Positions 34,701 to 42,259 of a DNA stretch of 64,000 bases are shown one piece after another. Made by a program: the position numbers and the translations under genes. A model generated the notes under the pieces. It saw nothing but the letters and a program-made list of their open reading frames with translations, had not been told where the DNA came from and ran no database searches. Location: contig OX359245.1 of the NCBI GenBank assembly GCA_947179485.1, forward strand, positions 26,089,067 to 26,153,066, in the 5' to 3' direction. Numbering within the stretch: the stretch's first letter is position 1; every line of letters starts with the position of its first letter. The DNA comes from Allacma fusca (lineage: Eukaryota; Arthropoda; Collembola; Symphypleona; Sminthuridae).

Positions 34701-35672
34701 TTCTTTCAAATCTCCCTTGTTAAATGCGAAACATTCTGGATATCTTGTCAATAATGCTCGGTACTTAGCTCTTCCTTCTTCATCGAGCTCTTCATTGACG
34801 TCGAAACAATCGAGCTGTTCTTGTGTGAGCCTTTTATGAGCATCACGTAATTGATTGCGTTTAATTTTGATGAGATCAAAATTTTCCTCAGCATGACCTA
34901 TAGCTGTACGTCCATACATTGTTTGTGGGCATGGAGCTGGATTAAATACATATGCGAAAGGTTCTTCATTTGGTACTACACCTGCGGCTACTAAAATTCG
35001 CTTGCTGGTGTAAAGCTTTTCTGATGGTTGCAAATAAAAATCCTTTTTGATACGTTTTGGAATTTGTATGGGCACTTTCATGTGTCCATAGGCTGGTATT
35101 GTGACTGCTTTTCGAGTCCTGCACATCATGTTCTTCGGTCCTTTGACTTCATGAAATGAAAATATTGACCTGACAAATTCTATGTCGGCCTTCTTCTCTC
35201 CGACGTAGAGATGAGTGTCCCTAGTCATTGGAACTGTTTGAAATCGGTCACTCCGTATTTCATTATTCTTGTAATCCAACGTTATTCCGTAGCGTGATAA
35301 AAGATCTTCACCTATAATCATTCGTGGCTCTAGCGTTTCCATCACTAGACCTTTGAATAAAAGTTTTTCACCTTCAATCATCATTGTGAATTTGGTGAGA
35401 CAAATTGGTTTTACCAATTCTGCATTTGCTACTGCTACTCGCAGGGCGCTTGGAACTTCTTTTATTTCCGCACATCTGGGTACTAAGTTTCTTTGGATAC
35501 AGGATCTTGTTGCTCCTGAATCTAGTAAAGCTGGTATCATCATACTGCATATTTGTACTTGTAAAGTGGACTTGTTGCCGTTTGATAAACGACATGGGTT
35601 GAGATCAATAATTTCTAATTCTTCGTCGTCTTTTGACTGACTTTTTACTCTAGTTGCTATAATTGCATTCAT
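28482..35672 (-). CDS. pol: Pol polyprotein: protease, reverse transcriptase, RNase H, integrase
   Basis: The 2396 codons counted from the internal Met at 35672 stay open upstream to the frameshift site (35720), so the natural product is Gag-Pol. Protease: LLDSGATRSCI at about 49-59 and IIGEDLL at 119-125. RT: about 350-545 with LPMG and YLDD (492-495). RNase H: about 615-765 with TDAS, E690 and SDH. Integrase: H1431, H1439, C1469, C1472, and a D1501, D1561, E1597 triad with exactly 35 residues between the last two. The domain order is Ty3/gypsy. Two oddities are a hydrophilic insert of about 600 residues between RNase H and integrase (770-1370) and a Ser/Thr/Gln-rich C-terminal extension of about 620 residues (1775-2396), within which five coiled-coil ORFs are overprinted. 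All catalytic residues are present. Confidence 0.93.
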   Translation of the reverse strand: MNAIIATRVKSQSKDDEELEIIDLNPCRLSNGNKSTLQVQICSMMIPALLDSGATRSCIQRNLVPRCAEIKEVPSALRVAVANAELVKPICLTKFTMMIEGEKLLFKGLVMETLEPRMIIGEDLLSRYGITLDYKNNEIRSDRFQTVPMTRDTHLYVGEKKADIEFVRSIFSFHEVKGPKNMMCRTRKAVTIPAYGHMKVPIQIPKRIKKDFYLQPSEKLYTSKRILVAAGVVPNEEPFAYVFNPAPCPQTMYGRTAIGHAEENFDLIKIKRNQLRDAHKRLTQEQLDCFDVNEELDEEGRAKYRALLTRYPECFAFNKGDLKEPAWIDPIRIHTGNNPPVQAKPFPCSPMERQKVREEVQKMLDADIIKEVNGPYSSPLFLIKKKDGTFRSVVDYRALNKTITDQVYPLARIDDILMQFGKSAIFDTLDMESGFFQLLIHEDDQVITSFITQDGLYAFKRLPMGVKIAPSAFQRAADQMLGSLKFRGAMVYLDDVISYGIHLLDKLASLEELMLRASNKNFKFKPKKCKFGYFEVIVLGFKVSREGTSPDPAKVDAIRHVPVPKSETEARRFFGICSFYRKYIKDFAKIASPISQSWIESKGKSEGQKRIRCFQWSADATIAFNILKTKLMTQPVLAHFNPELDCILHTDASISGLGCCILQDDGGEHPIAYASRTLIQSEKNYSVTELELAAVVYAVRKFRQYLYLRKFLIRSDHLALCYLRLQKDPNHRISKFVNKLQEFDFQVTYKKGALHLDADFLSRAPLPYTKEDLEDTEDRVIEFDPDPVKEHKIALEEQKQIPQGNITMPPPACAASLTTRESYKGKYWPDDESQSSDEEEAIIPQRQNPWSGRLKGQPRRKVKPQVEILVPQPNLEETDWENHTMSVKSCVNEVTHSYSALKEWKLSVDDIIIIHEFREDDPQEDENIWKYTNEYIYEKNLKLIQEIELHNATINELDMKEFLSPDKVQNENEDFDRNTIIDIGMGTDWSPTPKSTAATTSQSLANGKVDIDSPKSLGQMTRSTMEFTTMDGAGEAETKAVHLPPAIIVDSDTEVHDQTLKNQETADLVSQAAETTQKKSSTNPPTHPASPKEAKKLVLTDEDRNVQKECDRPTLRQEKFSVENHIPSGHDPTDEEKWFAFEEAWRNPTPAKGDEWKLKQEVISQLKTYTAQSARKTDQVPDAESPGYANNPDLDTPQRIKAMKISRDVDEWMKNIQRRSAACESEENKNPPPSHTYISTENPVNKNNYSLLATTVEELRKNIREGEIKFTDGRSWKIQPLKGQGVVTSKKTSHSLCLSQDEDQRNKDAQKTEDMSLNRAIKFVPGAHALQGCEGSKDIFSTHKPVCRILEDEEQVTMLKEHNMQEMQRDDPDCLFIMDKIKMRHTLNWKDKEKYSRYEIDEEGILTIVHKDGRKLYVPRVLRNFLLSKAHDGILCGGHLGFQKTLHRLNKNYFWRKMNVSVAKYVMSCESCQAAKSMRMKPAGLLHPIRIENVGDALCIDLIGPMQISIKGNKYIIIAQDYVSKFVIAEAIPDKTADRIAEFLLHKVVLKYGLFKNLLSDGGSEFRAEITQALLRRLGMNHSTSTALRHNSVGQIERMVQTISTMLSHYTQKEQALWCSCLPFLINAYNCSHHDVTKETPYFMMFRRQPIYDFNLQLCLSSIDTNFMSAEEATTRIEKAIAKIRERQDYSKDWYDRKRRFVKFNIGDTVRVFTPTRIVGKSERFLHPYKGPFVVIEVLAKDNYIIQDLRNSKKRQKVHVERLKKCLQREHIEDEYSYDLDSDIVELVTKRNWNKCGKVTVSQPRSILKNSTSSDNSATTSKKVTFKVQPAQTEEITREFSSENCSDSSSDQAQPVQQRGEFCDKNYSHSQITPSEGGKSNQGPHQHKDNIQGRKGTTKQSSTQARKFSSENYSDNREFLDKNYPYFTRSKVNEHPRGNQGRDKGIETTEEFSPNKNLEVRSSGRVHQTENRRLRTANSGDKTSNVKFLPTSGEITRRGSTRVTDDTHKERINPNHPGITSPINQGKRERNSSQTKNFTSDFGTTGNTEQIETTRGRSQSNPPGNSESQRRYFGFNKPAENSSGVISEGEEETQPFIDESDFKTLKELSSSGISPTEFDVDDSSECRETNSSNSGSEPRINQPPTTERGRPGQIETGNQGPSEATPRVEVPWPSVEADISTQLLHSDEQKTLEEPPFVELNTKPTQRSSETDTAKPTSARQSDQRGNSTSGERNRTNRESQEYSEKSDTSSQQVSQQFNQPKERKVLVENSTEEDEEFQEVLTDENGQDSVDTHTEVINIPVEFSTEEDRSLDVITKDSPRRPERIRTNTSEHRETFSDPQNPTSTNPTGTSTSSGGNSGVKEAGETPQEGSAEEIGESRRYPTRTRKRTRRFGSV
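28754..28771. repeat. Palindrome CTGTAGAA-AA-TTCTACAG
   Basis: A perfect 8-bp inverted repeat with a 2-nt centre, inside the Pol extension. A relative with the same GTCCTCTTCTGTAGAA lead-in lies at 28857-28872. Confidence 0.7.
28857..28872. repeat. Palindrome TGTAGA-ATTT-TCTACA
   Basis: A 6-bp perfect inverted repeat, about 100 bp from the related palindrome at 28754-28771. In Pol both encode a V-x-V-E-x-S-T-E-E-D repeat. Confidence 0.65.
28868..29113 (-). CDS. Overprinted coiled-coil micro-ORF 4 (81 aa)
   Basis: ATG-initiated, +1 frame to Pol. A Pro-rich start (residues 1-20) precedes a long amphipathic helix (about 21-68, containing IREAIARVEREIEQTERAK). TAG stop. The upstream micro-ORF 3b ends 33 nt before its ATG. 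In Pol the same DNA encodes low-complexity polar sequence, so the heptad pattern is more likely the constrained reading. Confidence 0.5.
   Translation of the reverse strand: MSKRPWKSPPLWNSTPSPPSEAQRQTLQSLQAQGSRIREAIARVEREIEQTERAKNILKNQIRAANRLANNSTNPRNEKSL
29147..29317 (-). CDS. Overprinted coiled-coil micro-ORF 3b (56 aa)
   Basis: ATG at 29317, TAG at 29149-29147, same +1 frame as its neighbours. Residues 8-50 are an almost continuous heptad helix (QILQIRDQNRELINRLRQRE is the first half, then LDKLKQEIKDLQKRLHELR), followed by a short CLGPQ tail. Fifty-six codons with strict Leu/Ile spacing in a frame overprinting polar Pol sequence are hard to explain by chance. Confidence 0.5.
   Translation of the reverse strand: MWTTAVSVERQILQIRDQNRELINRLRQREGDLDKLKQEIKDLQKRLHELRCLGPQ
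29417..29659 (-). CDS. Overprinted coiled-coil micro-ORF 3 (80 aa)
   Basis: The ATG lies one codon (CTG) after the TAA of micro-ORF 2, in the same +1 frame. Essentially the whole product is coiled coil: LILIIQGLQAQLIKAKENEI, then RILHQISEQQEILNKLKQLE and ISDLINQLK. The tight spacing suggests reinitiation or a shared mRNA. No family recognised. Confidence 0.5.
   Translation of the reverse strand: MTHTKRELILIIQGLQAQLIKAKENEIRLKQRILHQISEQQEILNKLKQLEGDHKATLQETQKAKEDISDLINQLKIAQV
29663..29875 (-). CDS. Overprinted coiled-coil micro-ORF 2 (70 aa)
   Basis: ATG at 29875, TAA at 29665-29663, +1 frame to Pol. The first 48 residues form a heptad helix (LEEIRDEIRGLKQQRNLVQI, then YIKQRIADLELLIQE); the tail is Pro/Gln/Ser-rich. 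It is the first of the coiled-coil series. The open frame upstream (30124-29912) starts with GTG and shows no heptads, so I exclude it. Confidence 0.5.
   Translation of the reverse strand: MNTLEEIRDEIRGLKQQRNLVQIKIWKYAAQEEYIKQRIADLELLIQETKPQTSSFCPQVEKSQDEVQPE
29899..29923. repeat. 25-nt hairpin, copy 1 (GGG/CCC arm)
   Basis: GGG, bulged T, AATTTTTA, short loop, TAAAAATT, CCC. One of four hairpins with the same layout at 29899, 29932, 30070 and 30136. Confidence 0.65.
29932..29956. repeat. 25-nt hairpin, copy 2 (GAA/TTC arm)
   Basis: GAA, bulged T, AATTTTC, TGAC loop, GAAAATT, TTC. The outer arm differs from the other copies on both sides, so pairing is kept. Confidence 0.65.
30070..30094. 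repeat. 25-nt hairpin, copy 3 (GAG/CTC arm)
   Basis: GAG, bulged T, AATTTTTG, short loop, CAAAATT, CTC. One extra T makes the inner arm slightly imperfect. Confidence 0.6.
30136..30160. repeat. 25-nt hairpin, copy 4 (GAG/CTC arm)
   Basis: GAG, bulged C, AATTTTC, GGAT loop, GAAAATT, CTC. In Pol the four hairpins encode a repeated E/K-F-x-x-E/K-N motif. Confidence 0.65.
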
Positions 35673-35692
35673 TCTTTCTTGGATATCCTCAA

Positions 35693-38600
35693 TTACTGGG
35701 GGTGCGTCCCCCTCTGTGCGTTTCCCGACGGATATGGGCTAGACTGTCTTTTGTGTGGGCAATTTCTCCTTAGGTGGCCCATCTCTCCACATCCGAAACA
35801 CTTTAGGTCGGTTTGAGTGGATTCTAGCGCCAATTGTCCCGGTATTGGTTGTGATTGCTCCTGGCGGTCTGGTTGATTCCTCCAGGAGTTGTTTCTGTCG
35901 GTGCTTTGGCTGTTCCGGTCCCTGGAGTTAGTTCTACTCCTGTTGTTATTGTTGTTGTACTGTTGGGGTCGTTGACCTCCTTGGTTATTGTTGGGCTGAT
36001 AACCCTGGTTCTGGTAACCTTGTGGGTTGGCCTGAATTTGCTGCATGCCAGGGTTGGCGTACCCTGCATTTTGCCCTTGACCGTATCCTTGTTGAGGTAC
36101 GTATCCTTGAGATGGTCCATACCCTTGGGTAGGTGCATAACCTTGAAATGGTGCATAACCTTGTTGTGGTGGGTATCCTTGATTCGGATTAAACCCTTGG
36201 GGTGGCATAAAGCCTTGAGTTTGATTAAATCCTTGGCTGTTATAGCCGTTGTAGGATTGGTTGTACCCTTGGTTCATCTGTTGGTCATTCCACTGACGAT
36301 TTCCCTGATTGTTAGGGTTGTTGTTGTAGTATTGTCGGTTCGGACTTTGTCTAGATCCGAAGTTTTGGTTCCGCTGCGGGTAACCTTGGTTGTTGGAGCT
36401 GTTGCCATCATTTCTGTACTGAGGCCTACTCCTGTCTTGATTATTGTAGAATCTCTCAGGTGTTGGAGATCTACCTCGGTTCCCATAATTTCTTCGGTCA
36501 TCGTAACCTTGGTTGTTACGTCCCCTGTCCGGGTAGTTGTTATTGTTACTGTAACCTGGGCTGGAATTCCGTGAGTTGTTGAAGTTTCCCTGACCTGGAC
36601 TTCGTCCCCGTTGGTCATTAGGTCTATTCTCAGGTCTCCGATAGTCCTGTTGTTCTCTCACTGCAGCTATTTTTACTACAGTTGCTTCCGCTGGAACGGG
36701 TTTCATTCCGGAGGTTAATTTCTCCAACATTTCTTGGACTTTGGCAAATCTTGTCTCAATAGATTCCGCGCCGTCTGTCTTTCGGTCTTCATCATACTGC
36801 TTGATTCCCTCTATGAAATCTGCTACAGTCCCTGCTGTCCATCCTCGGCAGAAAACTATGTATTCGGATGTTAAACCTGCGCGTAAGAGTCTGATTTTCT
36901 CCAGTTCGGGCATAAATCTGTCGACTCTATTGATTAGTGCTAATTTCGCATCTATGTATGCGCATGGATCTTCATCCGTATTCATCTTTCGCTTTTCCAT
37001 TAGTGTGCGTATCATTTGGTCGGTGATACTGTACCTTATTAAAAATTCCTCCCTGAATTCGTCCCAGTTAATGGTGTCGTAGGGTAGTTCCTCATGTAAT
37101 CTTCGTTCGGCAATCCAATTTCTGATCCAATCCCTGACGGGTGGGTCAAAGATGATCTGTACGTATTGCATCCTAGTTATGATGGTATCTCCTCCGAACC
37201 TGTTGGTCTGAAGTTCGGCTGTTGCGAAGGCTGTCTCTGGGTCATCTACACCCGGTTTGAATTCTACTTTGGGAAACATGAGGGCGGTCATGTCGTCGTC
37301 CAGATGTCTCCTTGGAATTATTCGTACTTGTTCTTGGTCTGCAACTTCCTCAATACGTATTCCCTGATTGCGATTGAGTGGTACGTATGGGTTGATGATG
37401 TTAACGTTGACCTGGTTAAAGAAATTATTTCTGTTCACAATCTGTCTATTCCTCCAGTTGTCGAAGGCTTCGAAGTCGTGAGGGTTACTTGAGTTGCTAC
37501 TACTGGAGCTGGATGATGAACTACTTCCTCCGGAACTTCCGGGGTCACTCCTTGCTCTCTGTCTGCCTCCAATGTGTCTACCTCCTCTTGAGCCTCCTCG
37601 ACCTGGATTTGACCTTTGTTGAGATGGTCGCTGATTGTGGGAGTTATTGTTATTAGCTCCTCGTGGCTGGTTTCCTCTCCCGGACCCACTTGGTCCTGGG
37701 CCTGGTGGTCTGGGTCGGTTATTTCCAATTTGACGGCGTGCTCGTAAGGGTTTACGTCTTTTTCTGACTTGAGTGAGTACTACTTGAGTTTCCGGACTAA
37801 GATCTCGGAGTCGGATTCTTGGGAAGAAGTGGGTTTCTCCGGTATTATCCACAAATCGGACTTCCTCTTGTATTTCTTCGTCTCTTTCAATTGCTCTGAA
37901 CGCAGCGTCGTAGGCGTCGTCAAGAGAGATTCTTATGGTGAATTGACCGGGTGCTTCCGGGATAATGAAGTCCTCTTCGTCAATTCCAATGAAAATGTGC
38001 TCTGTTTCTTCGCTAGACTGTGCACTGTTATACTGACTACTCTCTCGTCTCGGAGTGTCTCTTTGTACTACCTGCTCTTCTTCTTCCTCACTGGACGTGT
38101 CACTCAAGATTTCTACGTTAGGATCGTGAATTAATCTATTCAATGCCTCTTGGTGGTCGTGTTCGTTCTCGATGTTTTCCAAGAAGCCTGGTGGTACCCT
38201 TTGTCTGCGAACGCCGTTTGGTAAACTGATGTGTCGATGGTAAAGTCTAAAATTAGGTGCGATGTAGCTGGAGATCTGCCCTGGATCTAAAGATCTTCGG
38301 GTAATTATATTCCAGAAGGTAAATATCGGGTGTTCACTCAGAACAATTTCTTCGTGTTCAGCTCTTGTAGCTGCAAACGCTTCAAAGTTTGAATCCCTTG
38401 CTGGTCTGAACCTTCGTTGTATGATTCCGTCCCTTCTGTTATAGTAGATCAGGCGTCTCACTTGACCTGTCCAAGTTGCCTCGTTTTCTACACCCTGGTT
38501 TCTGAATCTGTCTTGTTGTCGCGCGATCTTAGAGTATTGTCTTACTGTTATCCTGCTTGGTACTAACTCGTCTTCGGTTGCTTCGTTCTCGCTGGTGTAT

Positions 38601-41600
38601 ACTTTGCCACTTGGTCCTGTCCAAATGTTAACTCCGTATTGTAAGTCGTCAAGCCAACTGACTTTACCTTGACTTGTGGTTGGAGTTGTTGTTACTCGAG
38701 ATGGTCCTGCTACTGCTGAATTTGGTCTGACGGGGACAGCTGGAGCTGTCGGTGTCGTTGGTCGGTTTGCTGACCTGGTTATGAACCTTCCGGTTGGTCT
38801 AGCTGGTACCGCAAAAGTCGTTGCTGCACGTGTCGTAGATGCAGGTGTTGCTGTCCGTGACCTTAAGGTGTCACCTTGGACGTACGACTCGTTGCTTCTA
38901 GATGTTTGTTCTGAAGGTGGTGGTTGTGGTGCTGTTACGAGCTCTCCACCTTCTATGATGGTCCTGTCGTTGTTGGTTGCTCGTTGCAGGATGTCTCGAC
39001 CTCGTAAAATGTGGCGGTGTATACCTGTACGTCCTATCGGTAGGCTGTTGTATAACGAGCCTCTCGGTGATTGATAGACGGTAAATCTGTCTTGGGGTCT
39101 AAATGCCTGATAGTAAGTACCTGTGTCAGAATTTCTGATGGTATTTGCGATAGTTAATGACGGATTCTGTTCCCTTATTTGTCTCCCTACTTGCACCAAT
39201 GTTCTTAAAGCTGTCTCACTAACGTCAAGTGGCGGTGCTCGCAACGCGTGCACGGGTGGGTGTACGTAGATTCGGCCTCCCGGTGACTGGTAAACTCGGT
39301 GTACCAGTTGGTCGTTATTGTTTGCCTGGGTGGAATCTGTGTTGACGTACAATTTTGTTGATGTTAAATCCCTCTTAACGTTAGCCTGTGATGTACTACC
39401 AATTTGGGTGGTCTCGACCTCCTCGGTTGGTGTCTCTAAATCGTCTTGGGTGGATTGTGGTCTAAATTGCAAGTTAGGTTGAGTTGGTCGGTTCCTTGGC
39501 GTATTTTCCGTTGAAACCTGTCTATTCTGACTGGTTGGTGAGATGTGTACTGGGTTAATTTGCTGTGTTATTTCGTGAGAGTTGCTGTGTCGGCTAGACT
39601 GCCCTTTTTCACCTGTTGCGGGTGTTGAGCGACAGGAATTACTGGACCTCGGGGTCACTCTCGGTTGTGCCGTAGAGCTCCCTGTTGGCGTCTGATTACC
39701 TGTCTGGACTGTAGGTGATGTAGTGGGTGCTCTTGGGCTACCCTTCTGAGCGGCTGTCTCGCAACGGCTGTTGCTTGGTCTCTCACGTGTCGCAATCCCT
39801 TGTGGACTGGTCCTGGGGTTTAAGTTGCTGTTCTCCTCAGCACTATCTACCCTGTAGTGTCTTCTCACCGATTTCTGGAAAAGTTGTGACCTAGGTGATG
39901 AGTAATCTACCTGGTTACTGTCCGTCACCTGGTTACTTGGTCTGAGATGGTCACGATCGGAGTTACTCAACTTCCGATTTCGAGGGGTTGTTAAACCTGC
40001 TTGAAGTGTCGCTGAGGCTATTGCCTGGGCTATAGCCTTGTTGATTGAACTTGAGCTGGTATTCAGGCTTTCCGGTGAAATCCTTCGTGACGTAACGGGT
40101 TGTACTGTAGGTTCGCCTGAGATGGTCCTTAGCGTAGATCTAGATGCTGGTTCTAATAAACCCGTAACCGGATTCCGTGTTACTGGTGGGTTTCGTTGTT
40201 CGTACCTAAGGTACCTGCTAATGATGTCGTCAGCACTGGAGTCGATTACACTTTGTTGGGTGGTCCCGTTGTTGTTTGATTCTTGTTCTGGACCTGACCT
40301 ATTCTCGTCGCTGACTCGCCTTACTTGTCGTGGTTGACCAAATTCTAGATTTTCGCTAAGTCTTCCGGATTGTATCACGGTCGTGTACCTAGGTGTATCG
40401 TTGAAGAAAATCTGGCTATCCTGGTGTGCCTGATGACTTCTCAACGACAATACCCGGTGCTCTAAAAGGTTTCGGATGACGTCTGTGGGGATGAAAATGT
40501 TGTCCCTGACGTTCCGACCGTACTCGAAGGCACGTGTACGTAGCACTTCCCTTTCTTCCCTATTCGGATCTCTGTTATTGTCCCGTCTGTGGGTGACTTC
40601 AGCTAATCTAAGGAAAAAATGTGTCCACTGGACTGTACCTGTATAAAGATTTTGAGCTAACCTGTGATACACCTCTATCAGTTGCCCTTCCAATCCTCGA
40701 ACTACCAGAAAATTTTCCACTGAGTTCCGTTGGAAGCCTGCTGTGGTCACTAGTTGTTGAAACGATCCCGCTGGTACTATCACACCTGTACCTGTCACTA
40801 ATTGTACGAAATTTTCTTCCACTCTTTGGATGTTATCTAGCCCTTCTCTGATCGGTGGTAACTGATCCTCGACTGGGCCTTCCTGTTCTGTAGACTCAGA
40901 CACCCGGCTGAGTGTCCTTTGAAAGCCTATATCTCCTCTATTGGAAAATCCTGGAGGTGGTCTTGATAGAAACCTATCTCGCACAAGTTGTTGTATGTCC
41001 GGTTGTTGAGAAACTGTAGTATTCGACTGTGACGATTTACGGTGGTCACTAATACTTAAGTTTGATAACTGCTGATTTAGTTGAGTAGTGACCTGGTCAC
41101 GATCACTCCCTATACTGTTATTGGTACGTGGCACTCCTGTTGGTGAGTCACCTTGTTCGCTCTGTTCGGTTGACTCGTCCGATTGAGTTATTGCTAAATT
41201 GTCCCTAAATGATGAGTGTGTACTGAGATTCCCTTGCTGGATAATCTCTGGTGTACTAGTTGCTATAGCTATTGGTTTGTTGGAATCCTCCAATTCATCC
41301 AATTCCGTTAAGCTTTGCTGATTAACCTGTTGTTCTGTTTGTCCAGTAGCTTTGCTGCGCATTCCTTGACTTTGTACATCCTGTTGGGATTGTACACTCG
41401 TGTCTTGAGGAATGTCTCCGTTGCCAACTGGGTTTGTCAGGTTGCTGACAACCACATTGTTGGGTGATTCATTGGTCACGTCTTCCATCTCACTTTCTGG
41501 AGTTGCGAATCTTTGCTCACCCTCCTCTACGCTTGTATGATTGCTTCCAGGATCCGTGATGATTTCAAATGATGACGTGGCAGCGCTACTAGTTGGTCTT

Positions 41601-42259
41601 TCCTCAGGTTGATTGAACTGCGACAGGATTTCCTTGATCGTGGGGTCAGCGTCGTGACTGACAAAAACCATGTCTCCTCTAGCATTTAGCATGAATTCGC
41701 CTGTGGCCTCCACCTCCTGATCTTGTTGGACCTGTTGGCCCTCCAGGTTGGTTACCTCGAGGTCGCGTAATTCTCGTTGCATAGCTAGTCTATGGAGATT
41801 CTGTCCTTGCACCACCTTTGTTTTTGAAAACTTTGGTGTTTGTGCTGTCGGTACTGTTGGTGTTCGTTTAGGACTGGTTGCCGTACCTGTTGCAGGTGTT
41901 GACACCGTGTCCAAGAACACATCCATGCTTTCATCATTATTGTCAGGATTATCTCCGTGCCCCATGGCCTGCGAGCCCGATGGACTTTGTGCAGATAATG
42001 CCAGGGTTGTACTGCCGGATTCTTCCATGACTGTAGATGTCAAAGCTGAAGATGTTGAAGAGAGGTCTACACCTGCCGTTGCTGTATTAGCTTTGGCTTT
42101 CGCTGCTTTCCTCTCCTCTTTCCTACGGGCGAGGATTTCCTCCAAGCCTGTTTCATTCTGTGGTACTGGTCCTGCAGATCGCGTAGTCCTTCGAGATGGT
42201 ATTGAAGGTGCAGGTGGTGGTTCCCTTCTTGATGGATGTTGGTTCTTTTCGGGTTCCAT
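35693..42259 (-). CDS. gag: Gag polyprotein with very long N-terminal extension
   Basis: 2188 aa from ATG at 42259, which follows an acceptor-like TTTACAG. Residues 1 to about 1600 are polar and low-complexity, with three copies of a Y/W-x-[ST]-P-x-G-x-[IVL]-Y motif near 988, 1060 and 1213 and a poly-Ser run near 1575. The capsid-like retrotransposon Gag region is at about 1660-1840 (DWIRNWIAERRLHEELPYD, INWDEFREEFLIRYSI). A prion-like stretch with about seven QGY/QGF repeats lies at 2000-2076. One CCHC zinc knuckle, CFGCGEMGHLRRNC, lies at about 2154. Typical gypsy Gags are 300-500 aa, so this is four to seven times longer. The frame overlaps Pol at its 3' end. Confidence 0.9.
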   Translation of the reverse strand: MEPEKNQHPSRREPPPAPSIPSRRTTRSAGPVPQNETGLEEILARRKEERKAAKAKANTATAGVDLSSTSSALTSTVMEESGSTTLALSAQSPSGSQAMGHGDNPDNNDESMDVFLDTVSTPATGTATSPKRTPTVPTAQTPKFSKTKVVQGQNLHRLAMQRELRDLEVTNLEGQQVQQDQEVEATGEFMLNARGDMVFVSHDADPTIKEILSQFNQPEERPTSSAATSSFEIITDPGSNHTSVEEGEQRFATPESEMEDVTNESPNNVVVSNLTNPVGNGDIPQDTSVQSQQDVQSQGMRSKATGQTEQQVNQQSLTELDELEDSNKPIAIATSTPEIIQQGNLSTHSSFRDNLAITQSDESTEQSEQGDSPTGVPRTNNSIGSDRDQVTTQLNQQLSNLSISDHRKSSQSNTTVSQQPDIQQLVRDRFLSRPPPGFSNRGDIGFQRTLSRVSESTEQEGPVEDQLPPIREGLDNIQRVEENFVQLVTGTGVIVPAGSFQQLVTTAGFQRNSVENFLVVRGLEGQLIEVYHRLAQNLYTGTVQWTHFFLRLAEVTHRRDNNRDPNREEREVLRTRAFEYGRNVRDNIFIPTDVIRNLLEHRVLSLRSHQAHQDSQIFFNDTPRYTTVIQSGRLSENLEFGQPRQVRRVSDENRSGPEQESNNNGTTQQSVIDSSADDIISRYLRYEQRNPPVTRNPVTGLLEPASRSTLRTISGEPTVQPVTSRRISPESLNTSSSSINKAIAQAIASATLQAGLTTPRNRKLSNSDRDHLRPSNQVTDSNQVDYSSPRSQLFQKSVRRHYRVDSAEENSNLNPRTSPQGIATRERPSNSRCETAAQKGSPRAPTTSPTVQTGNQTPTGSSTAQPRVTPRSSNSCRSTPATGEKGQSSRHSNSHEITQQINPVHISPTSQNRQVSTENTPRNRPTQPNLQFRPQSTQDDLETPTEEVETTQIGSTSQANVKRDLTSTKLYVNTDSTQANNNDQLVHRVYQSPGGRIYVHPPVHALRAPPLDVSETALRTLVQVGRQIREQNPSLTIANTIRNSDTGTYYQAFRPQDRFTVYQSPRGSLYNSLPIGRTGIHRHILRGRDILQRATNNDRTIIEGGELVTAPQPPPSEQTSRSNESYVQGDTLRSRTATPASTTRAATTFAVPARPTGRFITRSANRPTTPTAPAVPVRPNSAVAGPSRVTTTPTTSQGKVSWLDDLQYGVNIWTGPSGKVYTSENEATEDELVPSRITVRQYSKIARQQDRFRNQGVENEATWTGQVRRLIYYNRRDGIIQRRFRPARDSNFEAFAATRAEHEEIVLSEHPIFTFWNIITRRSLDPGQISSYIAPNFRLYHRHISLPNGVRRQRVPPGFLENIENEHDHQEALNRLIHDPNVEILSDTSSEEEEEQVVQRDTPRRESSQYNSAQSSEETEHIFIGIDEEDFIIPEAPGQFTIRISLDDAYDAAFRAIERDEEIQEEVRFVDNTGETHFFPRIRLRDLSPETQVVLTQVRKRRKPLRARRQIGNNRPRPPGPGPSGSGRGNQPRGANNNNSHNQRPSQQRSNPGRGGSRGGRHIGGRQRARSDPGSSGGSSSSSSSSSSNSSNPHDFEAFDNWRNRQIVNRNNFFNQVNVNIINPYVPLNRNQGIRIEEVADQEQVRIIPRRHLDDDMTALMFPKVEFKPGVDDPETAFATAELQTNRFGGDTIITRMQYVQIIFDPPVRDWIRNWIAERRLHEELPYDTINWDEFREEFLIRYSITDQMIRTLMEKRKMNTDEDPCAYIDAKLALINRVDRFMPELEKIRLLRAGLTSEYIVFCRGWTAGTVADFIEGIKQYDEDRKTDGAESIETRFAKVQEMLEKLTSGMKPVPAEATVVKIAAVREQQDYRRPENRPNDQRGRSPGQGNFNNSRNSSPGYSNNNNYPDRGRNNQGYDDRRNYGNRGRSPTPERFYNNQDRSRPQYRNDGNSSNNQGYPQRNQNFGSRQSPNRQYYNNNPNNQGNRQWNDQQMNQGYNQSYNGYNSQGFNQTQGFMPPQGFNPNQGYPPQQGYAPFQGYAPTQGYGPSQGYVPQQGYGQGQNAGYANPGMQQIQANPQGYQNQGYQPNNNQGGQRPQQYNNNNNRSRTNSRDRNSQSTDRNNSWRNQPDRQEQSQPIPGQLALESTQTDLKCFGCGEMGHLRRNCPHKRQSSPYPSGNAQRGTHPQ
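35698..35726 (-). promoter_or_regulatory. -1 programmed ribosomal frameshift signal at the gag-pol junction
   Basis: On the minus strand the heptamer G GGA AAC sits in the Gag frame (Gag codons GGA AAC = Gly Asn). Seven nt later there is a stem GGGGG, loop ACGCA, CCCCC. A -1 slip enters the Pol frame, which is open from here into the protease. GGGAAAC is an established slippery sequence in several retroviruses. The Gag stop TAA (35695-35693) lies just past the stem. Confidence 0.85.

Noticed and set aside
35824..36618. Alternative-frame ORFs across the Gag tail (both strands)
   Set aside because: Their composition is what repeat-rich Gag DNA gives in other frames; no heptads, no start context, unlike the Pol-tail series.
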